From CAYLLN01 sp036496265 (GTDB taxonomy: Bacteria > Planctomycetota > Planctomycetia > Pirellulales > Pirellulaceae), in the NCBI GenBank assembly GCA_036496265.1, contig DASXLL010000238.1:1-21446 (forward strand): a stretch of DNA of 21,446 nt, written 5' to 3'. Within the stretch, counting starts at the first letter, position 1, and every line of letters starts with the position of its first letter. The notes beneath the pieces are model-generated. The model was not told the DNA's origin and searched no databases. It saw only the letters and a list, made by a program, of their open reading frames with translations. Made by a program: the position numbers and the translations under genes. Positions 6,190-13,882 of this stretch are shown piece by piece.

Positions 6190-7254
6190 ATGGCCAAAGT
6201 TACTTACAAAGACGCCGGCGTGGATCTCGCCGTGTATGACGAGGCGATGACGCGGCTGCCGCGGCTGATGCACCGCACGTTTTCGCCGCGGGTGCTGAAG
6301 CTCGACGGCGGCTTTGCGGGGTTGTTTCAGCTCGATTTCGCCAGCCGGCTGTTTGAGCGAAAGTACGAAGACCCGATTTTGGTGTCATGCACCGACGGAG
6401 TGGGGACGAAGCTGAAGGTGGCGACGCTGTGCGATAAGCACGACACAGTCGGCATCGATTTGGTGGCGATGAGTGTGAACGACGCGCTGTGCTGCGGCGC
6501 TGAGCCGCTGTTTTTTCTCGATTACGTCGCCATGTCGCACGACGATCCCGAGCGGCTGGAGCAACTCGTCAAAGGCGTCAGCGATGGCTGCATGGATGCC
6601 GATTGTGCCCTCCTCGGGGGCGAAACGGCGATCATGCCGGATATTTATGCCCGCGGCGAATATGATCTGGCCGGTTTTTGCGTCGGCGTTGTTGAGCGGA
6701 AGCATTTGATCGACGGAGCATCGATTGCGGCGGGTGACATCGTTCTCGGCATTGCCTCGAGTGGGCTGCACAGCAACGGCTATAGCCTCGTGCGGAAAGT
6801 GGTTTTCGAGCTGGCGGGCCTTGGTGTGCGCGATCACGTGGCCGAGCTTGGCGGCACAGTCGGAGAAGCGCTGTTGGCGCCGACTCGCATCTACACGCGG
6901 CCGATTCGCCGGATTCTCCAGCACTACAAAGTCAAAAACGTCGTGCATGGCATCGCCCACATCACGGGCGGCGGCATTCGAGACAATCTGGAACGCATTC
7001 TGCCGGAAAACATCCAAGTCGTGCTCGAAAAAGGAAGCTGGCCCGTTCCACCGGTATTCACCTGGCTGCAGAAGCTGGGCGGTGTCGAGGACAGCGAGAT
7101 GGAACACGTTTTCAATATGGGGATTGGCCTGGTGCTGGTGTTTAGCCCCTATTACGAGGCGACGATAACGTCGATGCTCAATGATGCGGGAATGGCGCAC
7201 TGGAAAATTGGACATGTGCAGTCCGGCCCGCGGGAAGTCGTCTGGCGAGCTTAG
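6190..7254 (+). CDS. purM: Phosphoribosylformylglycinamidine cyclo-ligase (AIR synthetase)
   Basis: This enzyme closes the imidazole ring in de novo purine synthesis, converting FGAM and ATP to AIR in the cytoplasm (EC 6.3.3.1). At 354 residues it has the usual length. Family motifs are in order: YKDAGVDL at the N-terminus, VSCTDGVGTKLKVA (65-78), AMSVNDALCCGAEPLFFLDY, the signature LLGGETAIMPD with EYDLAGF, SSGLHSNGYSLVRK, HITGGGIRDNLERILP and EHVFNMGIGLVLV near the end. No good ribosome-binding site is visible. TAGAAT (6176-6181) lies 8 bases before the ATG, so a nearly leaderless transcript is possible. No other purine gene is adjacent. Confidence 0.97.
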   Translation: MAKVTYKDAGVDLAVYDEAMTRLPRLMHRTFSPRVLKLDGGFAGLFQLDFASRLFERKYEDPILVSCTDGVGTKLKVATLCDKHDTVGIDLVAMSVNDALCCGAEPLFFLDYVAMSHDDPERLEQLVKGVSDGCMDADCALLGGETAIMPDIYARGEYDLAGFCVGVVERKHLIDGASIAAGDIVLGIASSGLHSNGYSLVRKVVFELAGLGVRDHVAELGGTVGEALLAPTRIYTRPIRRILQHYKVKNVVHGIAHITGGGIRDNLERILPENIQVVLEKGSWPVPPVFTWLQKLGGVEDSEMEHVFNMGIGLVLVFSPYYEATITSMLNDAGMAHWKIGHVQSGPREVVWRA

Positions 7255-7350
7255 CTAGCAGCGATATCCAGCCTCCGCTTTCTTGCCGTTGGTCGCCGCT
7301 GCCGCCGCAGGTAAACTCCAGCCGCGATCTCCACGCACTCACTCGGCGAT

Positions 7351-8199
7351 GTGCTGCTCTCATCCGTGTCCACCCGTGTTCATCCGCGGCTAGCTTCGGC
7401 GCTGCTTCGAAAAGCGCTGCACCGCGCTGCGCTTGTTTACTCGGCTATCGCCCTCGCCGGTTGCGGCATCAATAAATCGCGACTGGCGACGGAGCAGTTG
7501 GTCGTGTCGGAGGCGGTCGATAAGGCCGTGGCTGCGATCGACTTCAGCGCGCTGTCGGGGCAGAAAGTTTATTTCGACACACAGTATCTCGACGGCCTGA
7601 ACATGGGGCCGAATGGGAATGTGAAGTATGTCATCAGCTCGTTGCGGCAGCAGATGATGGCGTATGATCTGCGGCTGCAAGAGAAAGCGGACACGGCCGA
7701 TTTCGTCGTCGAGGGCCGGCTGGGCGTGCTCGCCAACGACGGCTACGAAGTGACGTATGGCCTTCCGGGCAGCGCGGCGGCGGCCTCGGCGACGGCGTTT
7801 TTTCCATCGCCGGTGCCGATTCCAGCGCCGTCGATGCCGGAGCTTTCGCTGGGGCGACGCAATCATCAGGCGGGGTCGGCGAAAGTGGGCCTGTTTGCCT
7901 ACGACCGCGTCTCCCGCGAGCCGGTTTGGCAAGCCGGGGTCAAGCGCGGGGCGAGCGACGTGCGCGACACGTGGCTGATGGGGCTGGGGCCGTACCAGAC
8001 GCGAACTCACGCGGGCAGGAAGTTCATGCCGCGGAAACGCGCGGATGGTACTGAGCCGACCGGCGACCCGCTGGCGGCTTACAACAACTCGCTCGTTTTC
8101 GAGCGGGCGGTTCGGCCAGCGGAGGCGACGACGGCGGCAGACAATTCATCTGGCGCCGCACCGCAAGCGGGTGCATCGTTCTCAAGGCCATCCCCCTAA
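7351..8199 (+). CDS. Putative lipoprotein, planctomycete family (possibly DUF6655)
   Basis: The N-terminus has a basic segment (RKALHR), a hydrophobic stretch (AALVYSAIALA) and the lipobox LAGC, giving lipidation at C38 of this start. The mature protein has a conserved-looking block (residues 44-105: TEQLVVSEAVDKAVAAIDF, then KVYFDTQYLDG and VISSLRQQMMAYDLRL), a V/Y-rich middle and a low-complexity Ala/Ser tail. The block recalls planctomycete envelope lipoproteins filed under DUF6655; I hold that name loosely. The start is uncertain. GTG at 7351 is the longest option, but its first 14 codons lie in a dispersed repeat (7361-7391), so an internal start nearer RKALHR may be the real one. The next gene begins 22 bases downstream, suggesting co-transcription. 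Confidence 0.72.
   Translation: MLLSSVSTRVHPRLASALLRKALHRAALVYSAIALAGCGINKSRLATEQLVVSEAVDKAVAAIDFSALSGQKVYFDTQYLDGLNMGPNGNVKYVISSLRQQMMAYDLRLQEKADTADFVVEGRLGVLANDGYEVTYGLPGSAAAASATAFFPSPVPIPAPSMPELSLGRRNHQAGSAKVGLFAYDRVSREPVWQAGVKRGASDVRDTWLMGLGPYQTRTHAGRKFMPRKRADGTEPTGDPLAAYNNSLVFERAVRPAEATTAADNSSGAAPQAGASFSRPSP
7361..7391 (-). repeat. Dispersed repeat, CATCCGTGTCC family, at the lipoprotein start
   Basis: It reads CATCCGTGTCC, ACCCGTGTT, CATCCGCGGCT on the plus strand, i.e. the reverse complement of the AGCCGCGGATGAACACGG type. It is related to 179-209 and 21246-21268. It overlaps the predicted first codons of the lipoprotein. Confidence 0.65.
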
Positions 8200-8221
8200 A
8201 CTAACTCTCTGCCAGATACGA

Positions 8222-9304
8222 ATGCACGACTACCCTAAAATCATCGAAAAACGGCCGGAAAAACACGGCGAGCCGCGCGTGCTGATCGTGCGACTGAGCG
8301 CGATTGGCGATTGCGTGCAAACGATGCCGTTGGCGTGTGCGGTGCGCGATCATTGGCCGGCGGCGCACGTCACTTGGGTCGTGGAAAAGGCATCCGCGCC
8401 GCTCGTTGAAGCGTGCGACGCGGTGGATCGGGTGATTGTGCTGCCGAAGCGGTTTGCAACGTCGTGGCGATTGTTGGTGAAGCTGCGAAGTGTTTTGGCG
8501 GATGGCAGTTTTGATTTCGCGCTGGACCCGCAAGGATTGACTAAGAGTGGCTTGGTGTCGTGGCTGTCGCCGGCGAAGCGGCGGATCGGCTTTGCGCGGC
8601 CAGCGAGCCGGGAATTCAATCCGTGGCTGCAAACGGAATTGGTAAACAGCACTGCAATACATCGCGTTCATCGGTATCTCGAACTGCTCCGGCCGGTCGG
8701 CATCGAGCGCCCGGCGGCGCGGTTTGGAATTGCCTTGCCGGCCGCGGTGAAAGCGACCGCTGAGCAGTTGGAGAAACGGTATGCATTTCGGGACGGCTAC
8801 GCGGTGCTCAATCCCGGGGCGGGCTGGGATTCGAAGCTGTGGCCGCTGGATCGATTTGCGGAGGTAGCTCGGCATCTTTTCAGCCGCGGTGTGCCGAGCA
8901 TTGTTGTTTGGGGCGGCGACAAAGAGCAATTGTGGGCAAAGCAAATCGTGGATGATTCAGACGGCGCTGCGATCCTGGCGCCGCCTACGTCACTACTAGA
9001 GCTGACGGCGATTCTGAAATACGCGAGGCTGTTCGTGGGTTCGGATACCGGCCCTCTGCACCTGGCCGCAGCAATGGGGACGAGATGTGTGGCCCTGTTC
9101 GGCGCTTCTCGTGGCGAGGCCTGTGGGCCGTACGGCACCGGCCATGTCGTTCTTCAGGCCGCCCTCGATGAATCCGTCGGCCGCAAACGCCCGGGCGCAG
9201 ATAACTGGGCGATGCGTGAGATTAAGAGTCAGACCGTCTTTGCGGCCTGTGATGCCGTCTTGGGCGCGGCCGGGCAAAGTCGAAATGCCGCTGCGGCAGC
9301 TTAA
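8222..9304 (+). CDS. Glycosyltransferase family 9 protein, heptosyltransferase-like (WaaC/WaaF family)
   Basis: The 360-residue GT-B protein probably transfers a heptose or related sugar to the lipopolysaccharide inner core at the cytoplasmic face of the inner membrane. The N-terminal domain begins RVLIVRLSAIGDCVQTMP (19-36), where D30 aligns with the catalytic Asp after the SxxGD motif of WaaC. DFALDPQGLTKSGL (98-111) follows. The donor-binding domain holds VLNPGAGWDSKLWP (195-208), GGDKEQLWA and SDTGPLHLAAAMG (274-286), the family signature. The ATG at 8222 is chosen because the domain begins soon after and the upstream extension overlaps the lipoprotein gene. The ribosome-binding site is weak, and the 22-base gap suggests an operon with the lipoprotein gene. 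The precise acceptor cannot be read. Confidence 0.92.
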   Translation: MHDYPKIIEKRPEKHGEPRVLIVRLSAIGDCVQTMPLACAVRDHWPAAHVTWVVEKASAPLVEACDAVDRVIVLPKRFATSWRLLVKLRSVLADGSFDFALDPQGLTKSGLVSWLSPAKRRIGFARPASREFNPWLQTELVNSTAIHRVHRYLELLRPVGIERPAARFGIALPAAVKATAEQLEKRYAFRDGYAVLNPGAGWDSKLWPLDRFAEVARHLFSRGVPSIVVWGGDKEQLWAKQIVDDSDGAAILAPPTSLLELTAILKYARLFVGSDTGPLHLAAAMGTRCVALFGASRGEACGPYGTGHVVLQAALDESVGRKRPGADNWAMREIKSQTVFAACDAVLGAAGQSRNAAAAA

Positions 9305-9548
9305 ATCGGCCATTTTCTTACCCAAACATCCCAGTTATTCCATTTGCTTGCCTTTGGGAGGCAGGCGAATTAACATCAATGGGATGGAATATCGGGTCAT
9401 TCTCTGCCTGGGGCGTTTCGCCGTGCGGGCGGAGAAATCGACCTTTGTACCAAGCTAAAGAAGCGTTCCCGCGCGTGCGGTCGCAGGACTTGCACGGCTG
9501 CGGGGACGTTCCGGAACATCACCGGCCGAGGCCAGCCGCTTCGGCTGC

Positions 9549-9554
9549 TAGAAT
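9549..9554 (+). promoter_or_regulatory. Possible -10 element (TAGAAT) before the DUF1598-like gene
   Basis: GCTAGAAT at 9547-9554 contains TAGAAT about 50 bases before the ATG at 9604. The same GCTASAAT word precedes purM (6174-6181) and the 5212 gene (5153-5160). No convincing -35 box lies 16-18 bases upstream, so the call is weak. Confidence 0.3.
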
Positions 9555-9603
9555 TTATACGGGCCAGACACTCAGAGTGGCTTTCGTCTCAGAGGTGCGT
9601 TTC

Positions 9604-11061
9604 ATGCGCGGACTACGTTTGCTCGCTATCGCTGGCGTGATTGCAGGTTGGCTCGTTTTGCAGGCGAATCCCGTCTGCGGACAAACAACGAACTCCACCG
9701 GCAACTCCTCCGGCAACTCGTCCAGCAACAGCAGTAGCAATAGCAGTAGCAATTCAAACACCAGCACAGGCAGCCTGGCAAACGCGCCTGCCGGCGTGCT
9801 GATCAGCCCGTCAGGTGTCCTAACCATCAAGCCGTTTACCGATTCGACGGGCGAGTTGACGCGGATGCGGATCAATGAATCGCGGGCCCGCCTCGGCGCG
9901 GCCGTCGCGAAGGGAAGCCCGCTACGCAAGATTTCGCTGCAGCGGCTGGAGGCAGCGCTGGCGGAACTGCTCGCTGGCGGCAAACAGGCAACGGATGAGA
10001 TGAAGGCGCTGGCCGGCCTGACGCGGTTGCAATATGTCTTCTACTATCCCGATACCAAAGACATCGTCATCGCGGGCCCGGCCGAAGGTTTCTTTCAAGA
10101 TTTCAGCGGCCGCATGATCGGGATGAACTCGGGCCGCGCGGTTGTTGAGCTGCAAGATTTGGCGGCGGCGCTGCGGGCTTTTCCGCCGGGCGGCAAGCCG
10201 ACGCACACGATCGCGGTTTCGATCGATCCGACGCCGGAAGGTTTAGCGCGAATGCAGCAATGGCTGGCCTCGATTCGGCCGACGCCCGGCGACGCCGAAG
10301 CGATTGTTGAGGGTCTCAAGAAGCAACTGGGTCTGCACAACGTGACGGTCACGGGCATCTCGCCAAATACGCATTTCGCCCAGGTGATGGTCGAGGCCGA
10401 TTATCGGATGAAGCTGATCGGCATCGGCGTCGAGCCGCCGCCGGTGAGAATGGCGACGTATATCGACAAGGCCAGTGCGGCGGAAGTATCGAAGAATGCA
10501 TTGCAGCGTTGGTTTTTCACTCCGAATTATGAGTGCGTTCGTGTTGCAGCCGACGATCTGGCGATGGAGATGGTTGGCCAGGGCGTCAAGCTGATCGGCG
10601 AAAGTGAACTTGTCGCGGCGGGTGGGCAACGGGCAGCCGGCGGCGGAACGAACAAAGCCAGTGCTCTGTTTTGCCAGGCGTTTACCGTTAACTATCCAAT
10701 GATCGCGCAGCGGAATGCCGTCTACGGGCAGCTTAAGAATCTAATCGACCTGGCAGTGGCTGCAGCGTTCATCCAAAAGCAGGACTATTACGCCCAAGCC
10801 GGCTGGAAGGTCGAAGTTATGGGCGATGAAAAGCAGTATGCCATTGAGCACTATGCGGCGCCGAAGACCGTCGAAACGGCCTGCACCGCCGTCTGGAAGG
10901 GATCCCGGCTGATGACGCCCGTCGGCGGCGGTGTCCAGATGGAGCCGATGCGGGCGGTGCAAACTGAGAACCGACTGAAGGACGAAAAGGGGACGGTCAA
11001 GCAAGCCCACGACAACATCAAGCTCGAGAATCTGGCGCAAGGGCAGTGGTGGTGGGACTAA
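9604..11061 (+). CDS. Secreted protein of the planctomycete DUF1598 type
   Basis: The 485-residue protein starts with a Sec signal peptide (MRGLRLLAIAGVIAGWLVLQ, cut near residue 26). A Ser/Asn low-complexity linker follows (about 30-58), made of repeated NSS triplets. From residue 62 (PAGVLISPSGVLTIK) to the end it is a single globular region with blocks such as LTRLQYVFYYPDTKDIVIAGPAEG, TPEGLARMQQWL and ADYRMKLIGIGVE, which I associate with the planctomycete family DUF1598; biochemical function is unknown. GAGGTG lies about 7 bases before the ATG, and the signal peptide supports this start over upstream in-frame codons. The last 16 bases overlap the start of the CPBP protease gene, suggesting coupled expression. 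Confidence 0.8.
   Translation: MRGLRLLAIAGVIAGWLVLQANPVCGQTTNSTGNSSGNSSSNSSSNSSSNSNTSTGSLANAPAGVLISPSGVLTIKPFTDSTGELTRMRINESRARLGAAVAKGSPLRKISLQRLEAALAELLAGGKQATDEMKALAGLTRLQYVFYYPDTKDIVIAGPAEGFFQDFSGRMIGMNSGRAVVELQDLAAALRAFPPGGKPTHTIAVSIDPTPEGLARMQQWLASIRPTPGDAEAIVEGLKKQLGLHNVTVTGISPNTHFAQVMVEADYRMKLIGIGVEPPPVRMATYIDKASAAEVSKNALQRWFFTPNYECVRVAADDLAMEMVGQGVKLIGESELVAAGGQRAAGGGTNKASALFCQAFTVNYPMIAQRNAVYGQLKNLIDLAVAAAFIQKQDYYAQAGWKVEVMGDEKQYAIEHYAAPKTVETACTAVWKGSRLMTPVGGGVQMEPMRAVQTENRLKDEKGTVKQAHDNIKLENLAQGQWWWD
9691..9774 (+). repeat. Low-complexity Ser/Asn codon repeat in the secreted protein
   Basis: AAC/TCC/AGC/AGT codons alternate to give an NSS-type linker (about residues 30-57). Codon choice changes along the tract, so it is not a pure trinucleotide repeat. 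It probably serves as a flexible linker after the signal peptide. Confidence 0.7.
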
Positions 11062-11885
11062 GTTCCGCGCACACTCGTCGCCCTTTTTACGTCTTTCTGG
11101 CTCTCGCATTTGGGATTACGTGGGGCGTAGGCGGATTGGCTTTGCTGGTTGGGATGTTGCGGCCAGAATTTGGGTTTTCGTCGTCGAACCCACTCTATTA
11201 TGTCGCAGCCTATGGGCCTTCCATTGCGGCATTCGTTGTAGTCGGCCGCTGGGAAGGCTGGGCGGGGATCAAGCGACTGCTGAGCCGCTTGGTTCCGCGC
11301 CGCGCAAGCGTGCCTTGGTATCCGGTCGTGCTGATCGGGTATCCTGCGGTCATTTTGCTGGCTGGTCGCATAGCCGACCCTGATATCTTCGCGAAACTTC
11401 CCAGTTGGGACCGGCTGATTTGGCTTCTTGCGATTTCGCTGTTTGTGGACGCAGGACCAATGGGCGAAGAAACCGGCTGGCGGGGCTTTGCGTTACCGCA
11501 ACTGCTCCGCTGGCGGTCGCCCCTGGCAGCAGCCCTGATTCTGGGAGCGGTCTGGTTCGCATGGCATCTGCCGACGTTTTTCATTTCGACACTAAGTCAA
11601 AGCCATCTTTCCATTCCGCTCTTTCTGCTGAACAGTCTTGTGCTCAGTGTGATCATGACCTGGATTTTTTTACGTACGGAAGGCGACGTTTTGCTGATGA
11701 TCTTGTTCCACCTGGTGGGCAACGATTGCGTCGGAGTGCTGCATGTTCCATTCAAGGCCGAACTGGCCGCCGAAGTGATTTGGGCTGCTTTGATTGTTGC
11801 CGCCGGGGGGCTGCAAGGACTGCCACCGGCGAGTCGGGAAACGGGTAAAGCTGGGAACGCGGAAAGATTGGGAGTGGGCATATAG
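11046..11885 (+). CDS. CPBP family intramembrane metalloprotease (Abi/CAAX prenyl protease-like)
   Basis: This polytopic membrane protein of about 279 residues has hydrophobic segments near 14-38, 51-67, 92-108, 124-136, 160-180, 189-209 and 243-256. Motif 1 of the family is EETGWR at 141-146 (E141, E142, R146), motif 2 is FAWH at 171-174 (H174), and FHLVGND at 221-227 supplies the further His. These residues form the intramembrane metal-protease site. Substrates of bacterial members are mostly unknown. Three consecutive GTG codons (11046, 11049, 11052) could be the start; AAGGG at 11039-11043 best fits one of the later two. All overlap the end of the DUF1598-like gene, so translation is likely coupled. 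Confidence 0.9.
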   Translation: MVVGLSSAHTRRPFYVFLALAFGITWGVGGLALLVGMLRPEFGFSSSNPLYYVAAYGPSIAAFVVVGRWEGWAGIKRLLSRLVPRRASVPWYPVVLIGYPAVILLAGRIADPDIFAKLPSWDRLIWLLAISLFVDAGPMGEETGWRGFALPQLLRWRSPLAAALILGAVWFAWHLPTFFISTLSQSHLSIPLFLLNSLVLSVIMTWIFLRTEGDVLLMILFHLVGNDCVGVLHVPFKAELAAEVIWAALIVAAGGLQGLPPASRETGKAGNAERLGVGI

Positions 11886-12002
11886 AAAATGGCTGGGTAA
11901 GTGCGGTAAGATAGCGGCCGAACGTTTTTGTGTCATTCTTGCGGCGGGCTGATTGAAGTTGCCGCTGCTTTGCAAATTCTCTCCTTGCCCGGAGCTCTTG
12001 AA

Positions 12003-13469
12003 ATGTCCAATCGCAATCGTCGTCAATTCCTGGAAGACTCGATGTTGGCCGCGGCAGCAGCGGCGGCGGCGAATACGCCGGCTGGTTATCTGTTTGCGCA
12101 GGACGAGCCGCAGAGCAAAAGTCCGAATGAGCGGCTGAACGTCGCGGTGGTGGGGACGAAGGGGCGCGGCGGTAGCCATATCGGAGCATTCGCGGGCCGC
12201 AAAGACACGGTGATTACGTATGCGGTCGATGTGGATAGCACGATCGGCAACAACCGCGTGAATGAAATCGAGAAGCGGCAAGGCGTGCGGCCGAAGTGGG
12301 TGGAAGACATTCGCCAGGCGCTGGACGACAAGAGCGTCGATATCGTGACGGTCGCCACGCCGAACCATTGGCATTCGCTGGCCGCGATCTGGGCGATGCA
12401 GGCGGACAAGGACGTGTATTGCGAGAAGCCAGTGAGCCACAACGTGAGCGAAGGCCGTCGCGCAGTTGAGGCGGCGCGCAAGTACAAGCGGATTTGCCAG
12501 ACCGGGACGCAGTGCCGCAGCAATCCGGGCATGCGGCAGTTCATGGAGTATGTGCAGTCGGGAAAAATCGGTGATGTGAAGGTCGGCCGGGGCTTGTGCT
12601 ATAAGCGGCGCGACTCGATTGGAGCGAAAGGCGAATATCCGATTCCGGCGGAAGTGAATTACGACTTGTGGTCGGGCCCCGCGCCGATTCTGCCGCTAAC
12701 GCGGCCGAAGCTGCATTATGATTGGCACTGGATCTGGGCCTACGGCAACGGCGATTTAGGCAATCAGGGCATTCACCAAATGGACCTTGCCCGCTGGGGT
12801 CTCGGCGTGAACGAGTTGTGCAAGGCAACGTTCAGCTATGGCGGACGCTTGGGGTATGAAGACGCCGGCGAGACCGCCAACACGCAAGTCATTGTGCATG
12901 ACTACGGCAACAAGACGCTCGTGTTCGAGGTCCGCGGACTGAATACGCCGGCGTATCGCGGGTCCAAAGTGGGCGTGATTTTCGAAGGAACGGACGGGTA
13001 CGCGGTTTCCAGCAGCTACGAAGGCGGCATCATTTTCGACAAGGACGGCAAAGAAGTCACCCGTTTTCTGGAGGGCGAGGACAAGTATCATTTTGCGAAC
13101 TTTATCAGCGCGGTTCGCAGTCGCAAGTTGACCGATCTCAACGCGGACATCGAAGAAGGGCACCTATCGAGTGCCCTGTGCCATCTGGGCAACATCTCAT
13201 ATCGGCTCGGCAAGACGATGTCGGCGGATGAGCTCGATAAGGCGGTCGCCAGCTTGAAGACGAACGACGACGGCAAAGACACGCTGGAGCGGACGCTGGC
13301 GCATCTGAAGGACAACGGCGTCGATATGGCGGCGTCGAAGCTGCAAGTCGGCCCCGTGCTCCCGTTCGATCCGAAGAATGAGACGTTCACGGACAACGAG
13401 AAAGCCAAGGCGATGCTGACGCGCGAGTATCGCAAGCCTTTTGTGGTTCCGGCGGCGGGACAGGTTTAG
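12003..13469 (+). CDS. Gfo/Idh/MocA family oxidoreductase with Tat signal
   Basis: The 488-residue protein has a twin-arginine signal (NRRQFLEDSML followed by an Ala-rich stretch, cut near residue 32), so it is exported folded with its nucleotide cofactor. The Rossmann domain begins LNVAVVGTKGRGG (45-57), with VDIVTVATPNHWH and the family EKP motif at 141-143. The C-terminal dehydrogenase-fold domain includes the WHWIW and GNQGIHQMDLARW segments seen in planctomycete members. The family acts on sugars, inositols and related alcohols; the substrate here is unknown. The start at 12003 is chosen for the Tat signal, with a weak GGAGC upstream. A TAAGAT at 11907-11912 may be part of its promoter. 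The stop codon lies at the edge of a small inverted-repeat element. Confidence 0.93.
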   Translation: MSNRNRRQFLEDSMLAAAAAAAANTPAGYLFAQDEPQSKSPNERLNVAVVGTKGRGGSHIGAFAGRKDTVITYAVDVDSTIGNNRVNEIEKRQGVRPKWVEDIRQALDDKSVDIVTVATPNHWHSLAAIWAMQADKDVYCEKPVSHNVSEGRRAVEAARKYKRICQTGTQCRSNPGMRQFMEYVQSGKIGDVKVGRGLCYKRRDSIGAKGEYPIPAEVNYDLWSGPAPILPLTRPKLHYDWHWIWAYGNGDLGNQGIHQMDLARWGLGVNELCKATFSYGGRLGYEDAGETANTQVIVHDYGNKTLVFEVRGLNTPAYRGSKVGVIFEGTDGYAVSSSYEGGIIFDKDGKEVTRFLEGEDKYHFANFISAVRSRKLTDLNADIEEGHLSSALCHLGNISYRLGKTMSADELDKAVASLKTNDDGKDTLERTLAHLKDNGVDMAASKLQVGPVLPFDPKNETFTDNEKAKAMLTREYRKPFVVPAAGQV

Positions 13470-13604
13470 TAGTCAGTCAACATAAGGATTTGGGCTAGCA
13501 CCGGTCTCGGCACACAAACCCGAAGCGTGAGCGAGGGACTCGGCAGCCAAAACGTCCAGATTGTGGCGATCTTCATCCCAAAATGGTGGATTGACTGACC
13601 ACTA
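13467..13604. mobile_element. Possible MITE-like element with 12-bp terminal inverted repeats and TA flanks
   Basis: GTAGTCAGTCAA (13469-13480) and the reverse complement of TTGACTGACCAC (13591-13602) match at 11 of 12 positions. Each end is flanked by TA (13467-13468 and 13603-13604), as expected for a TA target duplication of Tc1/mariner/IS630-type elements. The interior, about 110 bp, has no ORF and includes AACCCGAAGCGTGAGCGAGG, which reads like a dispersed planctomycete repeat. The left end supplies the stop codon of the oxidoreductase. It could instead be a long stem-loop acting as a 3' end structure. Confidence 0.45.
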
Positions 13605-13882
13605 TTTTCCGCGTCCTTTCGGATTTTCTGATGTGGTGACTATGGTTTAACGAGGACCGCTGCGCCTCTCGACCGTTAATACCAGCACATCTCCACCTGA
13701 TTAGATCGTTGCCAGCACGCTTTGACCGGCATGTTTGGTTATTTCGGTCATTCGACGTTCGCTTTGGGCAACGCCGGTGTTGCCTTCTCGCTACAGGTTG
13801 CCAAAACGCATGCTAGGTTTGCCGCAGGGCGAACGCTGCGCGCTTAATCTCTGCAGTCGGCTGCCGGGGGCTCGTTTTGACG
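13605..13882. other. Non-coding leader of the DUF11-like gene
   Basis: About 280 bp without a supportable gene. It contains GCAAC/GTTGC inverted words near 13768-13783 and TGCTAGGTTT (13811-13820), but no properly spaced -35/-10 pair. Confidence 0.5.

Noticed and set aside
6385..7215. Minus-strand 276-residue open frame
   Set aside because: Antisense to purM, whose motifs are unambiguous; the frame has a shadow composition rich in His, Arg and Gln.
13780..13819. Promoter TTGCCT with TAGGTT before the DUF11-like gene
   Set aside because: Spacing is about 28 bases, far from the 16-18 needed for a standard promoter.
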